Shown here: positions 1 to 10,144 of the stretch, in pieces
How the letters are laid out: the number at the start of each line of letters is the position of its first letter
How positions within the stretch are numbered: the stretch's first letter is position 1
Source: Cristatella mucedo
Lineage: Eukaryota > Bryozoa > Phylactolaemata > Cristatellidae
NCBI GenBank assembly: GCA_009760855.2
Contig: WPIO01000169.1
Location: 434,001-494,000, forward strand
Reading direction: 5' to 3'
DNA length: 60,000 nt
Notes under the pieces: model-generated
The model's database searches: none
The model's input: only the letters and a program-made list of their open reading frames with translations
What the model was told of the DNA's origin: nothing
Position numbers and translations under genes: made by a program

Positions 1-82
1 GAAAATCCGTGGTAATTAAAATAACACTCAGTGTTCAGGCTCAGGCCTTTTTTCAAAGTTAATACTCTTCTTCTCGCAGGTA

Positions 83-1186
83 TTGTTTAGGCTTTCACTT
101 TTATGCTGAGTACACTCAGCCTTACCTTTACTTTTTGATCCCTCCCAGTCATCCAGCACGTCGAATTCTCTCCCTCGCGGCATGTATTGATGAATCTGCT
201 CATGGATGGCGGCAAACTTCACTAAATTGAATGATGATAAAACCAACTTACTAGCTATGGCCAAACCGAATGTGATTCAGAAATTGGAAAAGCTAAAGCT
301 CAAAATTGGCTCTCCCAGCGTATCTTCTATTAAATCTGCACGACATCTAGGTGTCATAATCCAAAGTGACCTTTTGTTACACAACCACATCAGCTCTGCA
401 ATCAAGTCTGCCTACTTTCAGCTGCATAATGCTACTAAAATTTGAACTTCTTTAGACAGAGATACCACATATATAAATTGGTCCCTGCATTTGTGAAATC
501 CTTTCTTGACTTGCCTAACTCTCTGTTTGCCGATGTACTGGCCTGTGCAATTAGGTGCATACAGCTGATGAAAAACTCTGAAGCTAGGATTGTCTGTCAT
601 TAGCTTCGCAGCTGAAACATAACAGTACTTTTCGCTGGCCTGCACTGGCTTCCAGTCAAGCAACGCACAGACTTCAAGATTTTATCAGTCACTTTTAGGT
701 TCCTTCATTCTGTGGCTTCAGCCCAATTGTCAGATCTACTCCACCTAGGCTAAGCATTGTATCGCCTGTGTTCTGAATCTAATAGGTTCCCTTTAGCTGG
801 TACAAGCCTGAAATCTGTTTGAGATGTGCTAGTAGTTTGTATGCTCCTAGAGCCTGAACTCACTTTTGAGTTGCGTCATGATGTAACCGACTAGAACAAA
901 TTTAAAAAAGCTAACAAAGCATGCATTCGTCACAGAACTGTGTTGGTCCGTGTGATTCGTCCTTTATGTGCTTGCGTGTGCCGACACTGTGGAGGCTGCC
1001 ACTAGCCATATACGCATACAGATATTATGCACTTCACCTTTAGCCAAGGTAGGCTTGTTCTTCATTGAGCATGTTACCACTAACCACTCGTTCGCGTGCT
1101 TTTCGAAGTAAATGTAAAGTGCCTAGAAAGAGATCGAGTTCTCCGTGGGTACTATGTAAAATGCATTACTATCATTATTATTAGGC
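83..1186 (+). mobile_element. 5'-truncated LINE family A (CR1/L2-like) copy
   Basis: This is the C-terminal reverse-transcriptase and 3' untranslated part of the commonest retrotransposon in the window. Translation at 206-445 begins MAANFTKLNDDKTN and continues through an RHLGVIIQSDL block to AYFQLHNA, the conserved stretch after the YADD box in CR1/L2-type enzymes. The YADD region itself is corrupted near 100-120 (FYAEYTQ). Downstream, frames are broken by stops and indels. The copy ends in the family's 3' hairpin near 1125-1165 (the gcgcc...ggcgc type, here degraded) and an ATT-rich tail near 1170-1183. It is a dead copy. Confidence 0.8.
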
Positions 1187-1479
1187 AGTAGGATTTTAGT
1201 TAAAGTTTCATCGGCAGATAGACGAAAAGCATTAACGATGTTACTTCATATGTTCATAAACTAATTGAGAGTTAGGACTATGTTACAACCCAAATCCTCC
1301 GGTTATAGAGCTTTGCACCTTGGAAGACTGTCAGATGCATCGTATTCTCTTATTCGAGACCTGCACATACTTACTAAGTTTTGTGGTAATAATTCATTAT
1401 GAAACTTCTACAATTAAAATTCTATAGGCTTGCTGATTAAAAATTATCATTCGTTATCATTTATGTAGCTGCACAGTAG

Positions 1480-1560
1480 TCTTTACGATTACCCCCACTG
1501 TTTGCAGTGGACTCTACAGGATCGCCTACTGCAGGATACGAACCGGCAACCAGGGTCTTT
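1480..1560 (-). mobile_element. partial tRNA-SINE (SINE-1 type) remnant
   Basis: On the reverse strand, a degraded B-box-like block (cggttcgtatcc) precedes sequence resembling the better SINE-1 copies at 5.70 and 7.34 kb, including the 'ctgcaaacagtggggg' stretch. The A-box half is missing or too diverged to see. The assignment rests on similarity to those two copies only. Confidence 0.4.
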
Positions 1561-1833
1561 AACAGCAAGCTCAGCATCTCATGAGCTCCAACTGAAGGTT
1601 CAGGCTGTTAAAGCTGGATCCACTCACAGGCTTTTTGATTCACTGGAATCTGATTATAAAAAATCAGACGCTGAATGCCCCGTGGCCTATTTGCATGCAC
1701 AAGTTGTGAAATTAATGATCGTTACTAGATCATTTCGCAATTTGTATACTTAAACTTATGCTTGCAGACATTGAGCATGCTGCTGCCAACCACATTTGCA
1801 TGCTGACCCTGTGCATGTAGACCCTAACCAAGT

Positions 1834-3117
1834 TATTAATAATAATAATAATAATGCGCTTGATAAAGCGCCCTCAGAGAACTTAATCTCTTTCTAGGCA
1901 CTTTATATTTGCTACAAAGGAAAATGGAATTGAATGGTAAGTACAATCATAGTTGAAAAACAAACAAAAAGAATAACATGGTTAGGGGTGACATGCACAG
2001 GGTCAGCATGCAAATGTGGTTAGTGGCAGCATTCACAGTGTCAGCACGAATAGGCACGTGAAGGAAGAATCACAGGGACCAACTACATGGTGTCCTAAAT
2101 GGGTGTGTTTTTAAGTTCCTTTTAAATGTGGTCAGGTCAGAAGATGTTCTGACGCATGTCGGGAGGGAGTTCCAGGCTTTGGAAGCATACGAACTAAATG
2201 CACGGTCTCCAAAGGATTTAAGGTTTGTACGAGGTATTTCTAGACTGTTGGATTCCGAAAAGCAGGTGGTACGATGCTTGGCGTGATGGGGGAGTATGTC
2301 GGAGAGATAGGCTAGAGCCATAGGATGAAGGGACCTAAAAGTGAGCGACAAAACCTTGAAGTCAATCCGTTGCTTGACTGGTAGCCAGTGCAGGTCGGCG
2401 AGAAGTGAAGTAATGTGGCAACTGTGACGCTCACGACTGACAAGCCTAGCTGCAGAGTTTTGCATCAGCTGCAATCGCCTGATCGCACATGCTGGAAGGC
2501 CAGTAAGCAGGGAGTTGCAGTAGTCGAGACGAGATGTCACGAATGCATCGACCAACTTTGACGTGGTATCCTTATCTAAACAAGCCCGAATTTTAGCAAT
2601 TTAATGTAGCTAAAAATAGGAAGATTTGACTGTGGAGCTGATATGGTCGTCTAACGAGAGGTCGCTTTGGAATATGACACCTAGATTTCGAGCTGATTCG
2701 AAAGGAGATATGCAGGCAGAGCCAATTTTGAGAGACAGCTTTTTCAATCTCTGAATCACACTGGGTGTGCCCATAACTATTAAGCTAGTTTTGTCATCGT
2801 TTAGTTTTAAAAAATTTGCTGCCATCCATGTGTGGATGTCAGCAATGCATGCAGCAAGTAAGTTGGGAGAATTTGAGGCGCTCGAAGGCTTTGAGGGATC
2901 AAAGCAATCGTACAACTGAGTGTGATCCGCATAAAAGTGAAAGACTAGATTGTGCTTGGCAATCACATCAGCAAGAGGCAGAGTATAAACCGTGAAAGGA
3001 GCCGGACCTAGCACTGAGCCCTGAGGTACTCCATATTTCAGAGATACTTCATATGTTATTCGTCCATTCACGTCAATACTCTGGAGTCTCTCACTGAGAT
3101 AGGACCTGAAACACTGC
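1834..3117 (-). mobile_element. LINE family A copy, reverse strand, with YADH variant
   Basis: The 3' end is at the left: an AAT-repeat tail (1837-1855), then the hairpin sequence (1860-1905), then the 3' UTR. Reverse-strand translation at 2070-2555 gives the C-terminal block (FVTSRLDYCNSLLTGLP, then AARLVSRE, LADLHWLPVKQRIDFKVLSLTF, KAWNSLPTCVRTS). Translation at 2610-3110 gives [23 protein letters not shown] and the catalytic box region FYADHTQLY. The second catalytic Asp of the usual YADD is His here. The copy stops abruptly near 3117 inside the FRSYLSERLQSIDVN region, so it is 5'-truncated. It is probably inactive. Confidence 0.85.
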
Positions 3118-3172
3118 ATGATATCCAGAGGGTTTGAGGTTAGTATAGGTACAAGTAAATAGCTACATTTCG

Positions 3173-3572
3173 TTAAAGCGGGTGGTGCTCTGCTTAGAAT
3201 GGTGGGGCAGTAGATCTGATAGGGGATCTGGAGCCAAAAATAAAGGGATTTGGAAGTGAGTGACAAAATCTCTGAATTCGATGCGTTGCTTGACTTACGT
3301 TGCCAGTGCAGGTCGGCGAAAAGTGGTGTGATGTAGCAACTGGGAGGCTCACGACAGAGAAGCCTAGCTGCAGAGTTTTGCACAGGCTGTAAGTGCCTGA
3401 TTGCACAGGCCGATAGACCGGAAAGCAGCGAGTTATACAAATCAAGAAGGGATATAGAAAATGCATAGAATTGCTTAGATGTTGTATCCATATCTAAAAC
3501 CCCAAATTTTAGTAATGCTATACAGCTTAAAGTAGGCTGACCTGACGATGTCACCGGAATACTGGTTTATCG
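3173..3572 (-). mobile_element. second LINE family A fragment abutting the previous one
   Basis: Reverse-strand translation gives GVLDMDTTSKQFYAF, LYNSLLSGLSACAIRHLQ, NSAARLLCRE and FADLHW, the same C-terminal block already encoded at 2070-2555. The element therefore jumps backwards in its own order at about 3117-3172, so two different copies lie head to tail. It is more diverged than its neighbour. Either one copy inserted beside or into the other, or there was a later rearrangement. Confidence 0.7.
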
Positions 3573-3649
3573 TGAGGTTTATGTTAGACATTCCTTACTT
3601 TTGCTTTAGAAGTTGACTTCCTCTGCGATCAGGCCATGTATGATCTCAG

Positions 3650-4045
3650 GACGATTAAACTCAAAAGCTGCAACAGGGATCACTGCGACTTGCACTGCCA
3701 AACGACTCAAGAAATCGATCCTTCCTCGTTATGGGTGATTTCAACGCTCACTTTGATAACTTATCTGACGCTTTCAGCACCGAATTTCGTGCATTGACTG
3801 ACTCATTGTCTCTCGTGGCTCATGTGCACGGCCCTACCCACATCAAGGGTCACACACTCGACAAGATTTTCTCATACAACTGCACTTTGTCATCACTTAT
3901 TATTTTCTAAATCCTGCTTATCTGACCACATGCAGATCTCAGTCAATCTACAGTGTGTGCACACATCCTCCTCTAAAATAACCTGTGAATCGCGAAACCT
4001 CAAGACCCTTGACATCGATCTGACTTCAACAGCCTCAGTTTAGAT
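3650..4045 (+). mobile_element. LINE endonuclease-domain fragment
   Basis: Translation from about 3719 reads SFLVMGDFNAHFDNLSDAF, which holds the GDFNAH signature of the apurinic-like endonuclease of non-LTR retrotransposons. A VHGPTHIKGHTLDKIFS block follows, the usual P-T-H...H-T-L-D segment. This is the only clear endonuclease piece in the window; the other copies start downstream of it. Frames are interrupted on both sides. It probably belongs to family A, but no overlap with another copy proves that. Confidence 0.75.
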
Positions 4046-4317
4046 AGTTGATATCAATTTGAAAATAAGCTCGGCATGGCAGCTCACATGCATTGTAAAT
4101 CGTAAAGAAACATGGGAAATAAGAAGACTATATTTGTTGACATAAAAGTTGGAAATATTAATTTTCTCGAGAAAGTTTGGGCAAGAACAACATTGTTCAC
4201 CTGAAATGTATCTGTCAAGGCGTAATGGCCTGACTGTACTATGCCAGATATTTGCACGATTCTTTTGTGATTAGAACAACCAAATGGTATCGGGGAGACG
4301 CCATCAGCTGCATATAG

Positions 4318-5530
4318 AAAGGGTAGTCTGAAGTACCTCTGAAATATGGAGTACCTCAGGGCTCCATGCTAGGTACGGTTCTTTTCATTGTTTATAATTT
4401 CCCTCTTGCTGATGTGATTGCCAAGCACAATCTAGGCTCTCACGTCTGTAAGGATGACACCCAGTTGTACCTATGGTTTGATCCCTCACAGCCTCAAATT
4501 CTCTCAACTCACTTGCTGCATGTATTGATGACGTCCCCGCATTAATGGCAGCAAATTTTCTAAAACTAAACGATGATAGAACTAACTTCTTAGTTCTGGG
4601 CAAACCCGGTGCGATTCAAAAATTGGAAACGCTGACTCTCAAAATTGGCTCTGCCTGCATATCTCTAGTTGAATCAGCTCGAAATCTAGGTGTCATATTC
4701 AAAAGCGACCTACGGTTAGACGAGCATATCAGCTCCACAGTCAACTCTGCCTATTTTCAGCTCCATAACATTGCTAAAATTCGGGCTTGTTTAGATAAGG
4801 ATACCACGTTAAAGTTGATCCATGCATTCGTGACATCTCGTCTCGACTTCTGCAACTCATTGCTTACTGGCATACCAGTATGTGCAATCGGCGATTGCAG
4901 CTGGTGCGAAACTCTGCAGCTAGGCTTGTCTGTCGTGAGCTTGTGCTGTTGCCACATCATACCAGTTCTCGTCGACCTGCACTGGCTACCAGTCAAGCAA
5001 CGGATTGACTTCAAGGTTTTGTCGCTCACTTTTAGGTCCCTTCATTCTATGGCTCTAGCTTATCTCTCCGACATACTCCCCCATCACGCCAAGCGTCGTA
5101 CCACCCGCTTTTCGGAATCCAACAGTCTAGAAATACCTCGTACAAACCTTAAATCCTTTGGAGACCGTGCATTTAGTTCGTATGCTTCCAAAGCCTGGAA
5201 CTCCCTCCCGACATGCATCAGAACATCCCTGACCTGACCACATTTAAAAGGAACTAAAAAACACACCCATTTAGGACACCATTTAGTGGGTCCATGTGAT
5301 TTTTCCTTCACGTGCCTATTCGTGCTGACACTGTGCATGCTGCCACTAACCACATTTGCATGCTGACCCTGTGCATGTCACCGTTAACCATGTTATTTTT
5401 TTTGTTTGTTTTTCAACTATGATTGTACTTACCATTCAATTCCATTTCCCTTTGCAGCAAATATAAAGCGCCTAGAAAGAGATTAAGTTCTCTGAGGGCG
5501 CTTTATCAAGCGCATTATTATTATATTATT
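4318..5530 (+). mobile_element. LINE family A copy, RT C-terminal half and 3' end
   Basis: The copy starts at the [12 protein letters not shown] block near 4327. The catalytic box near 4445-4470 is corrupted (HVCKDDTQLY). The longest open stretch, 4545-5237, encodes MAANFLKLNDDRTN, RNLGVIFKSDLRLDEH, AYFQLHNIAKIRACLDKDTT, FVTSRLDFCNSLLTG and KAWNSLPTCIRTS. One frameshift lies near the NSAARLV segment (about 4890-4925). The 3' UTR contains the GTTTGTTTTTC segment (5400s), the 3' hairpin (5465-5510) and a TTA-repeat tail at 5513-5530. Good sequence quality suggests a fairly young copy, but it is 5'-truncated. Confidence 0.85.
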
Positions 5531-6040
5531 ATTAAAGTATTTTCATTAAATTTTCGGTCCCTTCAAACTTTGGATCCAGCCAATCTCTCAGATTTACTGT
5601 CTCACCAGGCCAAGCATCGTTCAACTCGCTTTCCAGAATATAAATGTTTATCTGTAACTCGTATTAAATAAATAATTCCCAGCTGATTAAACAGCCTCTT
5701 TTTGTGTAGCGACAGAAGAGCCTATATGGTTATCATCACCACTTGCAGCGGCGATAAAGGATCGCCCACTACAGGAATCGAACCCACGACCTCGGAACCG
5801 AGGTCGTGAAACCAACCGCCTTACCTAGTGTGCCATCACGGCTCAACCGAAATCCTTTGGAGACCATGCATTTATTTCGTATGCACCCATAGCCTCGAAC
5901 TCACTTCCGACTTGCGTCGCGACATCCCATAACGTGACCTCATTTATCAAAGAATTTAGTGAGTCCCCTTGATTCGTCCTTTGTGTACTAATGTCTTCTG
6001 AAGCTGTTGCCTAATGCCGCTAACTACAGTATCGCTAAGT
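5531..6040 (+). mobile_element. LINE family A fragment split by a SINE
   Basis: The left piece (about 5531-5685) translates to FRSLQTLDPANLSDLLSHQAKHRSTRFPE. The right piece (about 5847-6040) resumes with the SFGDHAF, EL-PTCVAT region. Together they are one continuous LINE A C-terminus. The intervening 5690-5846 is a SINE, so the SINE inserted into an existing LINE copy. Confidence 0.7.
5690..5846 (-). mobile_element. tRNA-derived SINE (SINE-1)
   Basis: On the reverse strand the element begins near 5846 with a tRNA-like head. A GGCACACTAGGTAAGGCGG segment resembles a polymerase III A box, and GGTTCGATTCC matches a B box. A tRNA-unrelated body with 'ctgcaagtggtgatgat' follows. It interrupts a LINE A fragment whose halves lie on either side. 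This copy lacks the LINE-like 3' tail seen in the 7.3-kb copy, so its 3' part may be truncated. Confidence 0.75.
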
Positions 6041-6044
6041 CATG

Positions 6045-6830
6045 AAATTTTGGACGTCAGTCGTAAGAGAGTTACATGCTTCGGTTGCATCAGATGTAAA
6101 GGTACGGTCACCAAATTAGTTGAGGTTCGGAAGACATGTAGCTAAACCAATTGATTCAGAAAAGGGTGGCACCATACATTCCCTGGTGACCGATTATATC
6201 TTATAGGTATGCTGAAGCCAAAGAATGAAGGACGTAAAAGTGAACACCACAACCTTTAAGTTACTAGGCTGGTTGACCGGCAGCCAGTGGTGGTGGGGGA
6301 GAATTGCTGCGATATGATAACTGCGAAGTTCATTGTAGAAAAGTCTAGGTGCAGAGCTTTAGACCAAATGCAAGTGCCTGATTGCATTTTCCCGTAGACC
6401 AGCAAATAATTAGTTCCAGTAATCGAGACGAGATGTCAAAAATGCTTCGGAAAATTTAGATGCTCTATTCGTGTGTAAGCAAGGGCGAATTTAATGCAGT
6501 AATGTGCCTGAAATACGCAATTTGACTGCTTAGCTGATATGATAGTTTAAAAAACGTTCATGTTGGACACAGTAAACCTAGATTTCGTGCAGATTCTGCA
6601 GTACATACGCACTCAGAGCCGATATTGAAATTTTAGATTTAAATATTCCGAAGTACACTTAGTTTGTCCAAAATAAGTAATTTCTTTGCCTCGTCAATTA
6701 TTTGGAGATTTTTCGCTGCCATATATTGTAGGATGCTAACAATACATGCAGCAAGGGTGTGTAGAGAATTTGAAATGCTTGAGGGCTGAGTAGGACTAAC
6801 AGGAATGTCACAAATGTAACCCACCCCCGT
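6045..6830 (-). mobile_element. old, degraded LINE family A copy
   Basis: At nucleotide level this follows the other reverse-strand copies in order: the 'aggttcgg...' block near 6120, 'gctgaagccaaagaatgaagg' type sequence near 6212, the 'ccggcagccagtgg' block near 6280, and 'gttccagtaatcgagacgagatgtc' type sequence near 6412. Many indels break every frame. Reverse-strand translation near 6720-6790 still shows the SNSLHTLAACI block that follows the catalytic box. Confidence 0.7.
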
Positions 6831-6869
6831 CCGTAACTCCACAAAGCAACAAAGACTATGTTGGTGGTA

Positions 6870-7270
6870 ATTAGAAATGTGTTGTGCAGCTAATTGAAAT
6901 CCTGATTGGCTTTTGGCTGGCGTTCGGTAGCCAAGAGACTTCATCTCAGGCAACAAAGAGAAACTAGGAAACATAGCTGAGTCTTGAGAGCAGTCTAGTT
7001 AGCGGATAGCAAGGAAGTAGCAGCTCTAGACGGATGTAAAGGATGGGCCAACGGCGGCAGCAGCCAAGTAGATGGCGTTGCCTTAGAATTGTGGAAGTGA
7101 GCTCCACAGTCTACGACCGGAGGAGAAAACGCTTCTGTTGTCAACGATCTGGACTGAAAATGGAATGAAACAGCTAATTATTCGTCCATAGAGGAAAGCA
7201 GTCACTAGGAGGCTGACACTGGTGCACATGTTTAGGTTTCTATGAAGGAGCCAATATCTGGGGGGCATTG
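6870..7270 (-). mobile_element. LINE family B 3' fragment
   Basis: Reverse-strand translation includes GRRLWSSLPQF and FSLLPEMKSLGYRTPAKSQ, which align with RLWNSLPQF and FSLLRETKPVGYRMRTESR of the fuller family B copy at 55.9-57.2 kb. Frames are broken. Family B differs from family A in its reverse transcriptase and 3' end. Confidence 0.7.
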
Positions 7271-7334
7271 TAGGTCTGCCTATGAACTTTGTTCTGCATC
7301 CATTTATTACTCAGAAGCAATCGAACTCTTTTAA

Positions 7335-7585
7335 CCGAGGAGGCACACGGTCAAGCTTCACATGGTCAGCTTTCAGGGTCTCGGTTCTGAGGTCGTGGGT
7401 TCGAATCCTGTGGTGGGCAATACTTTGTTGCCACTGCAAGCTGTGGTGACAGCCGTAAAGGCTCTTCTGTCGTTGTATGAAAAGAGGCTGCTAAATCGGT
7501 TTATATTAGTTATTTAAAGTGCCTAGAAAGAGATTGAGTTCTCTGAGGGCGTTACGTCGAATGCATCATTTTCATATTATTATTC
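7335..7585 (+). mobile_element. tRNA-SINE carrying a LINE A-like 3' tail (SINE-1)
   Basis: A tRNA-like head (degraded A box near 7342-7362, B box GGTTCGAATCC near 7400) is followed by the SINE-1 body (ctgcaagctgtggtgac and on). From about 7506 the sequence becomes 'aaagtgcctagaaagagatt...ctctgagggcg' plus an ATT-rich end. That is the 3' hairpin of LINE A, here outside any LINE coding sequence. The chimera fits a SINE that borrows LINE machinery through a shared 3' tail. Confidence 0.8.
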
Positions 7586-8868
7586 TATAAGAACCTCTGG
7601 ATAAGGTCACTCACGACCTCATTGAATGTATATATTGAGGCATTAGATATCTACGGAATTGAGGGAAGAGATTATAGTGGGATGATTATAAATGGAGGGA
7701 GTACAGATTGGAAAATGCTACCTTTGAGATCAATCGTCCGATTTTGCCTATCTTGCTGAAGAAAGAAGCTAGAGAAGCCATAATATAGTGTAGGAAAGAG
7801 CATAAGAGCAATTTAGGAGACGTTTAACCGTGAGTCGTCTGGGTTAGGGCTCTCAGTGAGCTTAGCAAGCATCCTCGTCATATATGTCAGCTAGTTTCGG
7901 GACAACTCGGTAAGAACTATGGCCGCCGTCAATTTTCATGATTTTTGATAAGCATGGCATTGATATTCACAGAAGTTTAGTCAGGAACTTTTGTTAATCC
8001 TGAAATTTTGCTCAACGAGAAGGTTATTCAGATCACAAATAGTTAACATGTCCAAGTATGTTACTAGAACACGTCCATCAAGAAAGCATCCTTCCCTATT
8101 GAATTTCGAAAATTAGAGCTACAATCCATAAGATTAGCGTCAGAAGATATTCAAGAATGATGTGCAAGTACAAATCAATACTACCCATAAATTATGAAAG
8201 CTCAGTGAAGCAGGTTCCACTTCCAGATAGAACCATGCCACACATACAGCACTTGAAACGGTGCTAGTCTATGCTAATAAGTGAGGGATTTCGGGGATTT
8301 ATAAGCTCTTTATCCCAAAAATAGACTTGTAGAGTCAGTACCCTCCAGTGAATGCATGCCGCCCAAAGCCAACTATCGCATCAACAAAGATCGCTCTCTT
8401 TGAGAAAAGAAGTTCATATCTCATGCTTGCCGACGTCTGTTAGACAGCGACGGAATTTCGAGGCCTCAAAAAAAGCTGTATTATGCCAAAAAGTCTCGTT
8501 AGGTACCAAAAGAGACAATAAACAACCTGACAAGACGTCTAGATTTTATGATCCCCGCCAGGCTCACAGCTTATAGGTCATCTGAACTGGATATCGTCCT
8601 ACATCAGCCTGGTTGCAGTGTACCGTCGGCACGAAGTGCACCCCAGTTAATGTTCCTAGGGCCAGAACAGACAGTCTTGTAAATGAACAAAATGCACTCA
8701 TTAACTTCTAAGTCTTTAAAATAACCGAAAGATATCACAGACCATATGCGATTTAAGCAAAGTTTGAGTATTAGGTTCTCCAATGTTTAGAAGACACCGG
8801 ATAGGCCGGTTGCTATTTTAGGTTGGTATTATGAGTCTTAAGGCTCAGGAAGTTAGTTACAAATAAAA
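7586..8868. other. no supported gene (1.3 kb)
   Basis: Only short open frames occur on both strands; the longest, 74 codons at 8352-8576, has no recognisable motif. No repeat family defined elsewhere in the window was recognised here, and nothing suggests an exon with matching splice signals. Confidence 0.6.
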
Positions 8869-8869
8869 T

Positions 8870-9050
8870 AGCAATAATAATAATAATGTACTTGATAAAG
8901 CGCCCTCAGAGAACTTAATCTCTTTCTAGGCGCTTTACATTTGCTGCAAGTGAAATGCAATTGAATGGTAAGTAAAATCATGCTTGAAAAACAAAAAAAA
9001 ATGAATAATATGGTTAGGGTTGACTTGCACAGGGTCAGCATGCATAAGAT
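8870..9050 (-). mobile_element. short LINE A 3'-end copy
   Basis: An AAT-repeat tail (8872-8887) is followed on the reverse strand by the family's 3' hairpin and about 130 bp of its 3' UTR, ending near the 'cagggtcagcatgcat' block. No coding sequence is included, so this is an extremely 5'-truncated insertion. The same insertion is present at the start of the duplicate at 12.74 kb. Confidence 0.75.
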
Positions 9051-10105
9051 TAATACAACTCCTCTAATAATATAAGGGCACAGTCACTCTACAACTCCTA
9101 CTTGTCCTCAACCTTACCTTTTACCTTCATATCATACTAAGATTAGTCACATAATTTGATCATTTCATGAAAACTCCTGGGCCGTTTGCTGTGTATGCTT
9201 ATACTATTTAAAACTGACATATTTTTTTCGAATGGCTTACTAAAGCTGTTGAAATTCATTTACTTATTGTGTATGAGCTAAAACTACTTCAAACCACAAA
9301 AATCAGCAGGAAAAATTGTTCTGATATCTTATTGCTGTATAAATCACCACGCTCACTAAAGTGATGGCATTTAAGTCTAAAGATAGATCACGTTCAAGAA
9401 ACCTACGGCTTTGATCCACTCACGGTCGACGAAATAATAGTCCTTGATTCTCGAAAGTCTGAGTAGTGACTGTGATATTTTTAGGTAGACCTGCATTCAC
9501 AGAGTCAGCACAAATTCGTAAGATCATCGTACATTTCTAATAGTACTTCCCGCACGTCCACATGCAATTTTCTGATTTTCCGACAGCCTCAGGACGTATT
9601 AAAATGAGTTCCCTGTAACTAAGATAACTAGCATATTACCAGAAGCAATATCCGAGAATCTTGGTTCTAAATTAGACCAAGAAATGAAGCATAAAATATT
9701 TAAAGAATCTAAAGAATCAAAACGGAACACAATAATTATGCCAAACCAAACAGAAGTAGAGAGCAAAGATAACTTAACAGAATGAGTGCACATCATAAGA
9801 GCTACGTTTTTCCGAGTCTCTGAGGTATATCATATTTAAAAAAAAATATCCCACCCAAAAAACATAGTCGTCGAGGCATGCATGAGCAAATACTAATGAG
9901 AAGTGTGACAGACGATGATAGCAGCTTTCAAAAGATATCTAGAGGATCACAAATTTACTGTACCAGATGGAAGTGATAGTAGTGTCTCTTACAAAGCTAA
10001 GAGGCACAGTTTTTTTATCATAGTACAATGACATCAGCTAAGTCTGAAGGAACAGTGATTATTGCGATAGTACAGTATGACCTATTAGAGAGATCCTAAT
10101 GATCT
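8870..10105 (+). repeat. direct duplication D1, left copy
   Basis: About 1.2 kb matching 12,737-13,935 in the same orientation with scattered substitutions and small indels. Shared landmarks are the LINE A 3' tail, 'gggccgtt(t/c)gctgtgtatgc' (9181 and 13049) and 'cctgcattcacagagtc' (9489 and 13328). No gene is recognised inside. A (TA)n run at 10,108-10,125 marks the right edge. Confidence 0.85.
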
Positions 10106-10144
10106 ATATATATATATATATACATGATGATTTATGATTTTTAG